A stretch of 64,000 bases of DNA. Source: Anodontia alba (taxonomy: Eukaryota; Mollusca; Bivalvia; Lucinida; Lucinidae). Below, in pieces: positions 1 through 11,502 of the stretch (positions are counted from its first letter, which is position 1; every line of letters begins with the position of its first letter). The notes under the pieces are model-generated. The model searched no databases, was not told the origin of the DNA, and saw nothing but the letters and a program-made list of their open reading frames with translations. A program made the translations under genes and the position numbers. The stretch is taken from the NCBI GenBank assembly GCA_964016985.1, contig OZ024828.1, positions 80,894,033 to 80,958,032 of the forward strand, given 5' to 3'.

Positions 1-140
1 TGTCGTCTGCAGAATAATACTTCAAGAGACTAATTAACAAAAAAAAATCATGTGAATTCTTTTATATAAGAACATTTCATCATTATCGTACTGTGAAACA
101 GGAAACATGTAGTGTATGTATTTGTAGTTACGATCTATTG

Positions 141-172
<32 letters not shown>

Positions 173-254
173 ATTAGAGAATAATGAACGAATGTGAACT
201 TCTTTAACGCTTAACAAGCTAGTGAAAAATTAAGTAGCCGACATTTTTACATTC

Positions 255-425
255 CAAGGTGGTTGCTCTGTTGCAATTCTTCATTGTTTGTACGTCTGTG
301 GTTATATGTGTTGTTTGCTTTGTCTTTCTTTGTTCCTCTGTTCTTCATCTCTCTTTCTTTTGGTGCGTCGGGAGCGTTGTGCTTCGTGATTTCGGCATTT
401 CGGCGTTTTCTGGAAATCTTCACTT
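255..425 (+). repeat. Dispersed repeat fragment, diverged subfamily
   Basis: Shares gtgcttcgtgattt..ggcattt and the preceding T/C-rich block with 58320-58495. No coding evidence. Confidence 0.65.
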
Positions 426-627
426 ATATTTTTGAGGGGCATACACTGACAAGACTCAACATCACCGTTGTCAATAATCGACATAGAAACACATACTGCA
501 ACTGAGGACGGCCTTGGAATGGTCAGTAGAAACAAACTATTGGTGGCGGAGACTCATTTTGCGCTTATAGGTAAAAATATTACCTTGTTCTGTTTTCAGC
601 TGGGAACCGGAAGCCTCAGGTCTCCGG

Positions 628-910
628 CAGCAAGAAAACATGCCTATATAATTTTGACCCCCTTAAACCTCACTTTTATAAAGTAAAGCTAGGGTTTACA
701 GGGGTATACATTATTTTTCTTAGTTCTGCTTAAAATCATAGATTGTGGGTACACTTTAGAATCGCTTCGCCGAGGCGGTTCTAACCAGTACCCACAATCT
801 ATGTTTTGAGCAGAAATGTGAAAAATATCATTTTTTTTTTTTTTATCTGAAAATTTTCAGTTTTGGTGGTAATATTTTCAGTATATTTGAATAGGCATGT
901 TTTCATAATG
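628..910 (-). mobile_element. Palindromic element copy 1
   Basis: Member of the 15-copy family described in full at 51719-51996. Read on the + strand it begins gcaagaaaacatgcctat and ends ggcatgttttcataatg. The central palindrome is slightly decayed (cttcgccgag centre). A poly-T run of about 15 sits in one half. Confidence 0.85.
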
Positions 911-1162
911 GGACAAGGTTATATTTTGATCCATACCTCCGTAAGTAGCTCCAGATTTAAACACAAGAATACGAATCAAATGAAAGTACAAACTGAAAGA
1001 CGAATTCGACATTACACTAATCAGCTGGAATCTCATCAAAGTCGTCGCTGAATCATTACAAAGACGGTTAATTTAGTAACAAAAAAGTTCAAATTAAAAA
1101 AAAAAGAAAAGAAAAGAAAAAACAGAAAAATACACAAAGTTTTATGCACCCTTACATCTGCA

Positions 1163-1307
1163 GCAGACGACATTTTGATTTTCTATTTCAGAGAAAAAAA
1201 GTCTTGAGATTTCCTGTGAATCGTCTGCTTAGTAGCAGGAGCAGACGATTCACATGAAATGTCAATACTTATTTTCTCTAAAAATAAAGAAATAGAATGC
1301 CGTCTGC
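1163..1307. mobile_element. GCAGACGA hairpin MITE
   Basis: Two arms of about 65 bp in inverted orientation: gcagacgacattttg...cctgtgaatcgtctgc and gcagacgattcacatgaaat...gaatgccgtctgc. The first bases of the window (tgtcgtctgcag) look like the end of another copy. Confidence 0.82.
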
Positions 1308-1559
1308 TAAGGCTTGTGCTGGTGCTTTAGGGGTTAAAATTTGCAAGAGACTGAGACATATGCAGATTGAACTTGCTGTTTTATCAATGTATTGTTTATT
1401 AGCATTTAAGACACTAGATGGAACCAGGGCCAAAGGAAAATACGTTCTAGTTTTCAAGGAAATCCCTCGTTCTTTCAACTGTACGTAGTCTGTCTCATAT
1501 GCAGATTAATCTTGAAGATAACATTAACCTTAAGCATCTTAGACTAAAACAGCAGACAT

Positions 1560-1800
1560 TGAGCCGCGACGTCAGAAAATGTCCCTTCAAACATGTGCGC
1601 CCAGCGAAGATTCAGATCAGCCTGTGCATTCGCGCATTTTGATCAGAATCTTCCCTTGACGCATTCTGGATAGCCGAGGACGCAAAGTGTCCTCATGGTG
1701 ACAACGAAGACTCTGATCAGACTGCGCGGATGCGTAGCCTGATTTGAGTCTTCGTTGGGCGCACATATGAGAAGGTACGTTTTCTCACGTGTCGGCACAG
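1560..1800. mobile_element. GTGCGCCCAGCGAAG hairpin MITE
   Basis: Foldback element. The left arm gtgcgcccagcgaagattca and right arm gagtcttcgttgggcgcac are inverse copies. Outer blocks cagaaaatgtcccttc and gaaggtacgttttctcacg are also inverse. The centre contains further gatcag-type hairpins. Non-coding. Confidence 0.85.
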
Positions 1801-1944
1801 TAGTATTGTTCTTCTATTTGAAAGTAAATAAGCTTTGGCAGTTCCATCTGTCTGTGTAAATTACTTTAAGGGCAGTAGAAATACAATTAGGAGAGATAAC
1901 TATGTAATAGTGGTTTTGCCTCCATTTCGAAAAGCGATCTGCTC

Positions 1945-2304
1945 TACAGTAAAACCTCAATGACTCGAACACCGGTGGCTCGTTTACCATGGCTAATTTG
2001 AACACGTTTATGAGTCTCTAGGAAATCTTCTTGATAGCGCAAGAAAGAAATATTCCTGGATATTTTCTTATATTATCATGAAATGTATCTTGTGTGTACT
2101 CATTAGAATCGCCTCATCGAGGCGATTCTAATGGATACACATAACATACCATTATTTTATGGAAGATCGAAAAGACTTCCCTAAATTATCGCCATTTGTT
2201 TCCTGATCTGGCACTATGATAGACCCTAAGTGGCTCGAACTACCCATATCATGAACAAGTTTCTATGGTCCAAATGATGTAGGAGCCATTGATGTTCGAC
2301 TGTA
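1945..2304. mobile_element. Pogo-like TA-flanked element carrying a palindrome core
   Basis: Ends tacagtaaaacctcaatgac and gatgttcgactgta resemble the inverted repeats of pogo/Tigger-type non-autonomous elements, with TA at each end. At 2093-2143 it carries a hairpin (gtactcattagaatcgcctc and its inverse) homologous to the core of the 15-copy palindromic family. Confidence 0.7.
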
Positions 2305-4077
2305 TATGGATCTATAGAAATCTATATGGATTTAAAACCGCTTTCCTTGAGAGCATTTTTCCCTTTAAGAGTACCCCCCTCTTCAGAAGGGGCTTGGTAT
2401 ACCGGAAATCAAAGAGGAAGTGATAAAAAATGTCATCCTTCTGAAAACGGCGGGAAAATCTGCCAAGTGTCTCCGGTCTCTTTAAGTACATGTTATGAGC
2501 TCTAGAAACAATTACATTCGTTAAGTGGACGTTCTCAGAAAGATAGAGGGGGCTTGCCTTCTATCAATTCTAAAGTCTGCAATGAGGATTAATCGGTGCA
2601 CTTATATTCGCATTTCACATGCATAATTAGGATTTGAATCATGATTGATAGCTATGCTTTCCTCTTTCATTGCACAGGGTGGGCCGGCTCTCAGACTATG
2701 AAAGTGCCAACCTAAACCTTCCATTAGAGGCTTGATGACTGATATTATGTCTTCGGGCCTCCGTGGTTCAGCCAGTGGTTTCATTAGCTCTGGCTGCCAG
2801 TGATTTTAACCGTTTAAAGACTGAATACAATCTCTCACACTATATATTGGAAGAGTGCATTTTCGAGTTTAGGTATGTCGGGCTATATGATATGGATATT
2901 ACAAAAGAAAAAATGCTTGAACTATTTGCAAACAGTTGAGACCCTGATCAGGCACCACGTTCTCGGGCGTCTGATCTGGGTCTTCACTGTTTGCAAGTTA
3001 CCCGTTTAGGAGTCTCGTCTTCAACGGGGTAATTTGAGTTTTATGTTTTTCTGTGATGATTCAATAATATAGTTAGGGAACCTCTATGCAAGCCGAGTAA
3101 TCATTTTATTTTGCCTTTTTATGACATTTAAATCTAGGGTGAGGATTTGGTGCCAGTAAAACCAGTTTTATACTTTTTACTATTGATCGTTTTTTTTATT
3201 GTTTTGTTGTTATTTATTTAATTATTATTTTTTGATAAACGTCAAAAATATTACCTTTGGAAACAAAGAACACACTACGGTTTAGAAAATGGGAGTCTCT
3301 GTTTTATTGAGGCTCTTCATAAGCAGTAATGAAGTTTCCAACACTGATTACGCCCTCCAGCGTATACATAAGCAGAACTCCATTTTCATATAAATCACAA
3401 TGGGCCCAATGATCCCGATGAAACGAAATATAATCTGGAGTTGTTTTGCTCTTTCTTTGGCTTGTGGCTAAAACGGGATTTTGTTTTTAGTCCTGTTCAT
3501 TATCCTATTGATGTATTGAGTGGATCATGCCTTCTTTTCTTTCAACATCGAAAAGTCGCCTTATGCCTGGTGCTTTACACAGAACAAGTAATTTTGCGAA
3601 CCTTTGTTATTATCTAATGTAAAACCATTTGTCGTAACTATGTATACACAAAAAAGTTTTATTCTATTTATTGGTTTTCAAAAAATCGAATATTTTCATT
3701 TTCACATAGTAAAAAAGGCTGCAAAGTATGCATAAATTAGTAGGTAGGTAAAATTGAGGCAGGTTTTCAACAATTTTTTCTGGTTCAGAATTTCTGAAAT
3801 TGTCACTATACTGTTATGGAAATCAATAATTTAAAATCTATGAAGAAAAGTAAAACTATTTTCTATTTAACTTTCCCAAAAATTCAGTTTACTATAGAAA
3901 TTGCATACGTCAGACTAATTTTTGGTCATTAATTTACTTTTACGGTAAATTTTTGAAATCAAAGCAAAGAAAAATGGTTCCTGATAAGATATTGTCAGTC
4001 AGAAGTCTCCGTTTAGAATATAACGCCAAGCGAAAAACATCTTTCCGAGGGATGTTGAAAGCACAGTAGCATTGTGG
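2305..4077. other. No gene seen
   Basis: AT-rich DNA. Weak repeat similarity at 2370-2500 to 23310-23430. A hairpin at about 2930-2995 pairs gcaaacagttgagacc with gggtcttcactgtttgc. No exon was recognised in either strand. Confidence 0.7.
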
Positions 4078-4358
4078 CATTATGAAAAACACGCCTATTC
4101 ACATACACTGGAAATTTTACCACCAAAAAATGGCAATTTTTCATTTAAAATATTCTGATATTTTTCATATTTCTACTCAAAACATAGATTGTGGGTACTT
4201 GTTAGAACCGCCTCGTCGAGGCGGTTCTAACGAATACCCACAATCTATGTTTTTGAGCAGAAATAACAAAAATAATGTATACCCCTGTAAACCCCAGTTT
4301 TACTATATAAAAGCGGGGTTTAAGGGGGTCAATATTATATAGGCATGTTTTCGTGATG
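4078..4358 (+). mobile_element. Palindromic element copy 2
   Basis: Same family. It is full length, cattatgaaaaacacgcctat to gcatgttttcgtgatg, with a palindrome centred on ctcgtcgag at about 4215. It lies 400 bp upstream of the SINE next to the HNOB exon. Confidence 0.9.
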
Positions 4359-4635
4359 GGGCTGAGGGAGCTGGTTGCATCGCTTATCTTTGGTTTGTGG
4401 TTTGTGTTTGTCTTGATTTGTTTGTTCTTCATTGTACTGTCATTATTAGGCTATAGTCTGTGTCTATGACTCTTCCTGGACTGATTCTACACTATTCTAT
4501 GTGTGTTTTACTCTACCAAAATTAATCAAATCCTGTGGATATCATACAGGTTCAGTCTACTCATTGTCCAATGATAAATATGAAATGTAACAGGAGACTT
4601 TTTTGTGTGTATGTGTATTTTTTTTTTTTTTTTTT

Positions 4636-4711
4636 TCAGAGAAAACAATGCTTGACATTTTATGCTAATTAGCAGATGATTCACATAAAATGCCAAGTCT
4701 TGTTTACTCTA
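4636..4711. mobile_element. GCAGACGA hairpin MITE, core fragment
   Basis: Internal hairpin of the family only: cagagaaaacaatgcttgac on the left, gatgattcacataaaatgcc on the right, terminal parts missing. Confidence 0.65.
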
Positions 4712-4756
4712 ATCCTCTACACAATAATGTTTGAATAATATCCGCTTGAATCTCAG

Positions 4757-5072
4757 GAAAATTTGTTTGTTTGTGTTGAGGTTTTACGGCCCAATCAACC
4801 CAATGGGGTCATGTTGAGCGCGGTCAGTTTACCTAACCACCCGTTTACTGGGCAGGTTTAGTCCTCTAAGCGGTTAACCAGTATTGTGCACAGTCTTTCG
4901 CCAGAAACTGACAACTGCCCTTCTTGAATCAGCGGAAAGAAGAGAATGACCGTAGAAAATATTTCATGATCAATTTCCACGAAAGAATGTTGCCGACCTC
5001 GGCGGGGGTTGAACCCGCGACCTCCTGGTTTCCAGTCGGACGGCGCATCCAACTGAGCCACCGAGGCCGGCA
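4757..5072 (-). mobile_element. tRNA-derived SINE with intact Pol III boxes and 8-bp target duplication
   Basis: On the - strand the head reads gccggcctcggtggctcag with an A-box-like tggctcagttgg (+ strand 5049-5060) and a B-box gggttcaacc (5007-5016), the internal Pol III promoter of a tRNA. The body follows, and the tail ends caacacaaacaaac. Flanking direct repeats aatctcag at 4749-4756 and 5073-5080 mark the target duplication. It ends 88 bp before the HNOB exon. Confidence 0.92.
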
Positions 5073-5168
5073 AATCTCAGAAGAAAGATTTAAGATAAAG
5101 TTTTATTCATAACAAAGAAGCAAAGCAAAGAAATAGTATTACAACTAACTGTTTCTTTTGATTTACAG

Positions 5169-5352
5169 AACTTGAGCTTCCGGTTGTGCTTGAAGTTTTC
5201 GGAGAATATTTCCTGGAATACTGCTTACGTCATGGCTACGACAAAATGCTGAAGACATTAGGGGGTGACTTCGTCTCATTCATACAGAATCTGGACTCTC
5301 TTCATTCCTTACTGGCATTCTCATATAAAAATATAGAGGCACCATCATTCAG
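5169..5352 (+). CDS. GUCY1B2: Soluble guanylate cyclase HNOB-domain exon (beta-2 type), internal exon
   Basis: An internal exon of a soluble guanylate cyclase, a cytosolic enzyme that makes cGMP when NO binds its N-terminal heme domain. Seen: acceptor ag at 5167-5168, donor gtaaga from 5353, and an open frame of two bases, 60 codons, two bases. The peptide starts LELPVVLEVFGEYF and contains GYDKMLKTLGG and NLDSLHSLLAF. These match the HNOB family signature (FGEYF, GYD..LR.LG, NLDALH..LA, APSFR). The His at residue 45 of the peptide aligns with the proximal heme-ligand His, so heme binding looks possible. FGEYF and MLxTLGG resemble beta-2 rather than beta-1 chains. The following YxSxR exon is not visible downstream, and I found no other exon of this gene on the left contig. 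It may belong to the same gene as the minus-strand catalytic exons at 50-60 kb, or to a paralogue. Symbol assigned by recall of family sequences, not by a search. Confidence 0.85.
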
Positions 5353-5639
5353 GTAAGAGACAAAACGTGTCTTATCTTTGAAAATGATAAATTATATTAT
5401 TTGAACATGAAATCCGTTGGGGGCAAATCAACACCACTTTCCCGAATAGGTTACGTAAGAATTAATTTAAACGCAGATATTTGGTTTCTTGTCGCAGAAG
5501 AACTTGTCATTTGCCCCTCGGTCCGTAAAGTGTAACTGTTTTCAGACATGTTGTTTTACTTAATTGTCACTAATGAACATAAATGTAATACGACAGACTG
5601 TATGCATGGTAGTCAATCCAATCACGGTTAATAACTTTG

Positions 5640-6260
5640 CTTCCCTCGTTGGTTGCACGCCGGCGGGTCGGGCCTCAGACTCTGTGACAGCCCTGGCCTA
5701 AAGACTTTTTAGTACGTCGGTTCTGGTCGGACCCTCCGGAAACCGTTTGCTTAAGCATTTCAGTTATTTCTTGCTGTCGAGTTCTCATCGTTGTTTCATC
5801 CCTGTACTCGTTTGATTTTTATGTTTTCGGAAATACATGTATTGCAATGATGAGTTAGAAACCCTTCACGCGGACTAAACAAGTGGCTGGTTTTACCACG
5901 GCAGAACGAAGGGCGAGGGTTGTGGTCACGTAAAATCAATTAAGCCCCCTTCCACCCCCCGCCCCCCCCACCCCCCCCCCCCCCCCCCACACACACAGAG
6001 TAAGGTTTTTACTGACCGTTCCAAGGCGGTGCTTCATCTGTGGTTTCCTATTTCTGCTATTTTATGTCTTTGCATGTATGTCCTGGTGAAATTTTCATTT
6101 TGAATATCCGTATATCCGTTTGGCCATGTTTTTGGAGAGAAACTTTCCTTTTGCCTTCCTGTTTGTAGTGTTTTGATTGTGTTTCCGTTGCTTTACGTGC
6201 GTCCTTCTTTCCCTTTGGTGTCTTGGACGGAAGGTGTCAGGTAATTGTATCGATTCCTGA
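5640..6260 (+). repeat. Dispersed ~600-bp repeat (GACCGTTCYAAGGCGGT family), copy 1
   Basis: Marked by ttagaaacccttcacgcgg, cagaacgaagggcgagggtt, a poly-C tract (5966-5988), actgaccgttccaaggcggt, and a G/T-rich right part ending near ggtgtcttggacggaaggtg. It is homologous in inverse orientation to 9035-9535. No coding frame. Confidence 0.82.
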
Positions 6261-6529
6261 TGATTGTTTTTTTTCTATTCATATACTAGACATAATATAC
6301 CACCGACATATATCCGTCTAAGGTGTACAGACATGGCGGACTGCATCCGCACTAAGGACGAAAGTAGGGTAGCCGTGAAACCTGCTTTAAGCCCCCATCT
6401 CAAGCCACCCAACCCAACCCCTACCCCCGATAATATTACTGATAATCGTCACACTGGACTGCTTTTGTTGCAGCGCACCTTCAAGGAGACTCCTATCTTT
6501 ATTGATCTATACTCCACGATGCTATAAAT

Positions 6530-8751
6530 GGATTAACGATCTGGTATATTGGCCTCGGCTATTTCAAGAATTCATGAGCGCTTCTTTAAGGGATCTCTCA
6601 TTCTCAGATACATTTGGGAACTGTTTATCGGTATTTCTCCCGGAATATTAAAATTTTAGAGTCCCTTTGTGCTGAAGCCAAAACACTTCCCTGTAAGTAC
6701 GGATGAGTAGACCGCTTTGTTTGGTTTTCACTGATTATTTTTGACGTATTAGGCGTTTATTTGCTCGAATCAATTAACATCTCCGCTAACTAGGAGTATG
6801 CTCTACAAATAACAAAACAGAACAAAAAGAGAGGCCCTGAGCGTCTATATTTCTATATTATCTGTTGTTCAAAAAAATTTGTAAAGAAGGTCGTGATCAG
6901 ACTGTGCGAATGTACAGGTGGATCTAGACCTTCGTTTTCTGCCTATGCGAACGGTATTTTTTTCACTTTTCACTTCACTTCAGGTATCATTTTTTTATTT
7001 TTGTAATGAACTGAATTGGGTCAAGATCAAGTCAAATCAGCACTTAAATGAGTGTCGTCATTACTACTTTACATAAATAAAAAGACGCGTTACTTTGATG
7101 TCCACACCGAAATTTTTCTAAGGAAACAATTCCGAAATTGTCTGTTCGCGAAACGAGAATCAGGACAAAGTAGAAAAATTCAATATTGTGACCAAATATT
7201 AAAGATTATTTTATTTTGATTTATTTTTTAATCGATCTAATGATTTTTCCTAACCGATTTCCACGAAGAAATTCTGCGCCAGATGTCAAACCCAATTAAA
7301 GTTTAATTAACTCATCTTCTTCCGCTACTAGAAAACGCGTGGGATGTACTTGAAAGTATGATAGAGTATTGTATTGTTGTTTGGGATTGTTTTTATGCAT
7401 CTTTAAGTCTTATTGACGAGATAAAGGAAGCAGCGATTCTCCTGCTTGATAATTGAATATGAGTGGATAAATAAAGTTTGATATGTTTATGCCAAAGAAG
7501 ATGGTTTACACTGAAATTCAAATTGCTACTATTCGTTTGTAATTGAAGGCTAACAAAAAATATTAAATTTCAAACTAAATCAATAGCTTTGTTTCTGAAC
7601 AGAAAAGAGTTTAGGGTAGAAGGAATCGATGAAACGTCACATATATATAAAATTACAATATTTTTCTGGTCTTATGGGCTATCCTATTTACGAGAATGCG
7701 TCAAGCAAAGTGTTTTATCGATCATTTGCCAACGGAAAAAGACCAGGTTCAGCTTGCGTATTCGCCTTACATTCTGCATATCCGCACAGTGTTCTTTACT
7801 GTCGTTGATAAATTCTATAGAATTCAGTATTTCTTGAAGCAGACAGCAAAGGTCTTGCTCAGACTGCACAGTTGTTTCTAAAAAGGGCTGATTTTTAATA
7901 TTTTCATAAAATGTGTATCTGATCCTAAAACTGATCTATATGATGTAACAAAATAAATTCTCATAACACAAGTAACATACTTTATTTAACCTTTACCCTA
8001 CTCTGGGCTAAATTAGGGTTCAGACACAAACACTGAATTTTATGCTGAATTCAGCAATTTGCTGATCAGCTAAATTGTCATAATATGCCGAACTGTTGAA
8101 AATTTTCAATTTATTATTTGAAATGATATTGCTATGTAATGAATATGATGCGGGTTTAGAACAACACTGTGAATTACGGTCAAACATTAATTGAACTAAT
8201 TGAAATTGTTTAATCATTTAAGCCAGCACATGACAAAACCAACAATTTGACCTGTGCCCACAAGTGAAGATTCAGGTCGGCCTGGTCATCAGCCCAGTCT
8301 GACCAGTCTTCGCTTTTTAATTTTTTTGGTTGACATTTGCCTTTTATGATTTTATATGGTTCCAGAACGTCTTCCATATGTTTAGCTCTCGTTAGAACCT
8401 GTAAATCATTCCGAACATTGCCAGAAATCTCTGTTTGTTTGGGAATGTATGTACTGACGTGAGTAATTAAGTCTTGCTCATTTTTTTTTCTTATAACTGT
8501 TCGAACAGTTTTTAATCTAAGGCTTTTGTTTTTTCGATGCCAGTTGTAATTAATTTTTCTGTGTACTTTTGTCTGATCAAAAACAACTTAGTTCAATAAA
8601 GCGACCATTTAAAACAATGCAGCGTAAACGTCTTGCAAAAGAGAAAGGTTTGTTTGTTTTAATATGTTTAGGATGGCAAGAATGAAACAAAAAATATAAT
8701 TTGCAGTCGGTAAAGTTATAAAATATGTCCGTTTCAACTAGACCATCTATG

Positions 8752-8789
<38 letters not shown>

Positions 8790-8980
8790 TTACCTTCAAA
8801 AAATGGCAATTCTGTTTTACTGGTTTCTATTGTAAAGTTGATATCTTAATGTAAACTATTCAATATTGAATGCAGTTTTTGGAGGTCGTCTTCAGTCTTG
8901 GACCACAAAATAAAACAATCGTCTAAAAATAGATTCCATGTATTTTCAAATTCTTCCCTAAATGTCGTCCAAACTCTGAG
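6530..8980. other. No gene seen
   Basis: Hairpin fragments gatcag...ttcg at 6890-6950 and 8250-8320, and (ATT)n at 8755. Overlapping short frames near 7590-7880 lie on both strands and show no family signature. Confidence 0.65.
8755..8789. repeat. (ATT)n microsatellite
   Basis: About 11 att units, no recognisable element attached. Confidence 0.95.
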
Positions 8981-9034
8981 GTTATCCGATTATAAAGTGT
9001 TTGTTCAAGATAACCAGTTGTTAAATAGAAAGGA

Positions 9035-9535
9035 AAGAAATGATAAGGAATCGACAAATTTACCTAAAACCGTCCGTCATAAACACCAAGGGGAAAGAAG
9101 GACGCACTTAAAACAACGGCTTCACAATCAAAACACAACAAGCAGAGCCAAAATGACAGTTTCTTTCCCTAAGAAAGGCTAAACTGCCATCCAAAATAAA
9201 CATTTCACCAGGACATACATACAAAGACACACAATGACAGAAATAGAAAACCACAACAGAAGCATCGCCTTGGAACGATCAGTAAAATTTTACTTGGGAG
9301 CTTAAATCGATTTTAAGTGGCCACAACCCTCGCCCTTAGCTCTGCCGTGCTATACATAAAACATCTGTTCAGTCCGCGTGAAGGGTTTCTAACTCACCAA
9401 TGCAACATCTCCGAGAACATAAAATTCAAACGAATACAGCGATGAAAGCACCGTGGAGGACTCGACAGCAAGAAATAACTGAAATGCTGAAGCAGTAGAA
9501 AACCAACAGTTGGACTCCGCTGAAGTAACGTAAAT
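9035..9535 (-). repeat. Dispersed ~600-bp repeat, inverted copy 2
   Basis: Same landmarks on the opposite strand: ccttggaacgatcagtaaa, cacaaccctcgcccttagc, ccgcgtgaagggtttctaac, gacagcaagaaataactgaa. The 3-kb separation from copy 1 makes an inverted pair. Confidence 0.82.
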
Positions 9536-9545
9536 TGGTGCAACC

Positions 9546-9827
9546 CAACACGAAAACATACTTATATAATTTTGACCCCTTTAAACCCCACTTTTATATA
9601 GTAAAACTGGGGTTTACATGGGTATACATTATTTTTCTTATTTATGGTCAAAAACATAGATTGTGGGTACTCGTTAGAACCGCCTCGCCGAGGCGGTTCT
9701 AACGAGTACCCACAATCTATGTTTTGAGCAGAAATATGAAAAATATCATAAGAATTTTTTATCGGAAAATTTCCCTTTTTTGGTTGTAAAATTTTCAGTA
9801 TATTTGAATAGGCGTGTTTTCGTAATG
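9546..9827 (-). mobile_element. Palindromic element copy 3
   Basis: Full-length copy of the same family in reverse orientation. The perfect palindrome is centred on ctcgccgag near 9692. It abuts the dispersed repeat that ends near 9535. Confidence 0.92.
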
Positions 9828-10261
9828 CTTCGTGCCCATCGCTGTAAATTTCTTTTGTCTGAAAAAAATCATCGTTGAAATGTATTACTTTCTAGGATGA
9901 AATGCGATGATTCTGTAACTATTTCTTTTGAAAGTCTTTCAGGCATCTCCTTAGGAAACTGCTTTATGCAAAAATTAAAAGCTTCTATTTCTAGACTATG
10001 GGATATATTAGAATATAATAATTCCACCTCAAATGTTGTTAAAATTGTTTTAAACCAATTGATAGTGTTTCACTACTGAAAGCGCTTGACAAAATTTGAC
10101 TTGTTGTGGTGTTATATATGCAGATAACAAACACTCAGTCTTAGCGGCCCACTAACAAATTAATTTTATGTTGTGGAATGTATCAACATGCAGCAACTGT
10201 ATGTTTTCAGAGGGGAAATCATTCAGTCACTTACACGCGCCTACATCACCACAACACACCC

Positions 10262-10282
10262 ATAGGGACACGTGTCATGGAC

Positions 10283-10318
<36 letters not shown>

Positions 10319-11068
10319 TTGTTTTTTTTAGTTTTTTATTAAAAAAAATATACGAAATATTAACTTCTGGAAAAGAAGTGTATGATTGACCAGGGAGGAA
10401 AGTAACATCGACACCGAACGATACCCTGACCTACTTTGCATGCCAGATTTTATCAAGATCAAACGTAAAGGTTCATAACACTTGACCCCGTCTATTCCCT
10501 AGACACCCTAGTTTTCCTATATGACACGGCAAAATCCCCGGAATTGCTTAGAAATATATATAAACTTGACGTTTTTCAACAAAAACGTTAATTTCTTCAG
10601 TTCCAGCAAGCCCGCACTTACGCTCCGCCCACAATTAAATTTGCATTCCGGAAGTATTTTTGATTGAATAAAAACTTTGACGCAAATCAAATCAGTACTT
10701 CCGGTACTGGGGAATATCCGCTTTCGGATTTCAAATTTACTTGTGGGTGGAGCGTAAGCGCGGGCTTGCTGGAACTGAAGAAATGGAAAATGTAATTGTT
10801 GAAAAACGTCAAGATTATATATACTTCTAAGCAATGCCGGGCATTTGCGTGTCACATAGGAAAATTAGGGGATCTAGGGAATATACGGGGATAAGTGTTT
10901 TGAAACGATATGTTTGATCCTGCTATAGTCGACATGCAAAGTAGGGCAAGATACCGTACGGTGTCGATGTTACTTTCCTCCCTGGTCAATCATACAACTA
11001 CCCTGAGGATACTACGTATTTCGTTTATTTCTGTTTTAATAAAAAACCGTCCATGACCCGTTTCCCCT
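10262..11068. repeat. Large inverted repeat, about 800 bp with ~390-bp arms
   Basis: The left arm from ggacacgtgtcatggacg through gattgaccagggaggaaag to cagcaagcccgcacttacg matches inversely the right arm from gtaagcgcgggcttgctgg through ctttcctccctggtcaatc to cgtccatgacccgtttccc. The spacer near 10655-10715 contains an inner pair, ttccggaagta and tacttccgg. The left arm has a poly-T insertion (10284-10317). The open frame at 10517-10855 is only this repeat read through. It is probably a foldback transposon; no transposase is seen. Confidence 0.9.
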
Positions 11069-11179
11069 GCACCCACCCACATCTCATATGGCTAGAAATT
11101 AGTCTATTAGCTGTTTAACACGTTTTTATTACATATTTTATTTTACAGTTCGTTCTGATTATGGCATATAAATAACCCA

Positions 11180-11376
11180 TAGCGTGAGAAAACATACAGT
11201 CTGAACCGCGCAATCTGATCAGAGTCTTCGTTGTCCGTATGAAGAAACTTTGCGCCGTTGGCTATCAAAAATCCGCCCAGTGAAAATTCTAATCAGACTT
11301 CGCGAATGCGCTGGCTGATATGAATCTTCGCTGGGCGCACATGTCCGAAGGTACGTTTTCTGACGTCGCAGTTCAA
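11180..11376. mobile_element. GTGCGCCCAGCGAAG hairpin MITE, second copy
   Basis: Starts agcgtgagaaaacatac and ends gaaggtacgttttctgacg. The right arm cttcgctgggcgcacatg is well preserved and the left arm is decayed. Confidence 0.82.
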
Positions 11377-11502
11377 ATGTACTTTGTTTTTTAAATTTTC
11401 ACCAGGGTGGAAAAGTAAGATTGCGAAGTTAGTAAACTTTAGTCCTTTTCTTTTAGAATGCAAAAGGCTAGCTTCTTATGCGTTTCTATGCCGTCATACA
11501 GG

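Noticed and set aside
5000..5070. Possible tRNA gene (A and B boxes on the minus strand)
   Set aside because: It is the head of a SINE: target duplications and a SINE body and tail are present, and no complete cloverleaf with matching acceptor stem could be drawn.
9897..10079. 60-codon frame after an acceptor-like tttctag, considered as a missing cyclase exon
   Set aside because: The peptide has none of the HNOB, HNOBA or cyclase motifs, and there is no matching donor in phase.
10517..10855. 112-codon minus-strand frame
   Set aside because: It lies wholly inside the large inverted repeat, covering both arms and the spacer; no protein signature.
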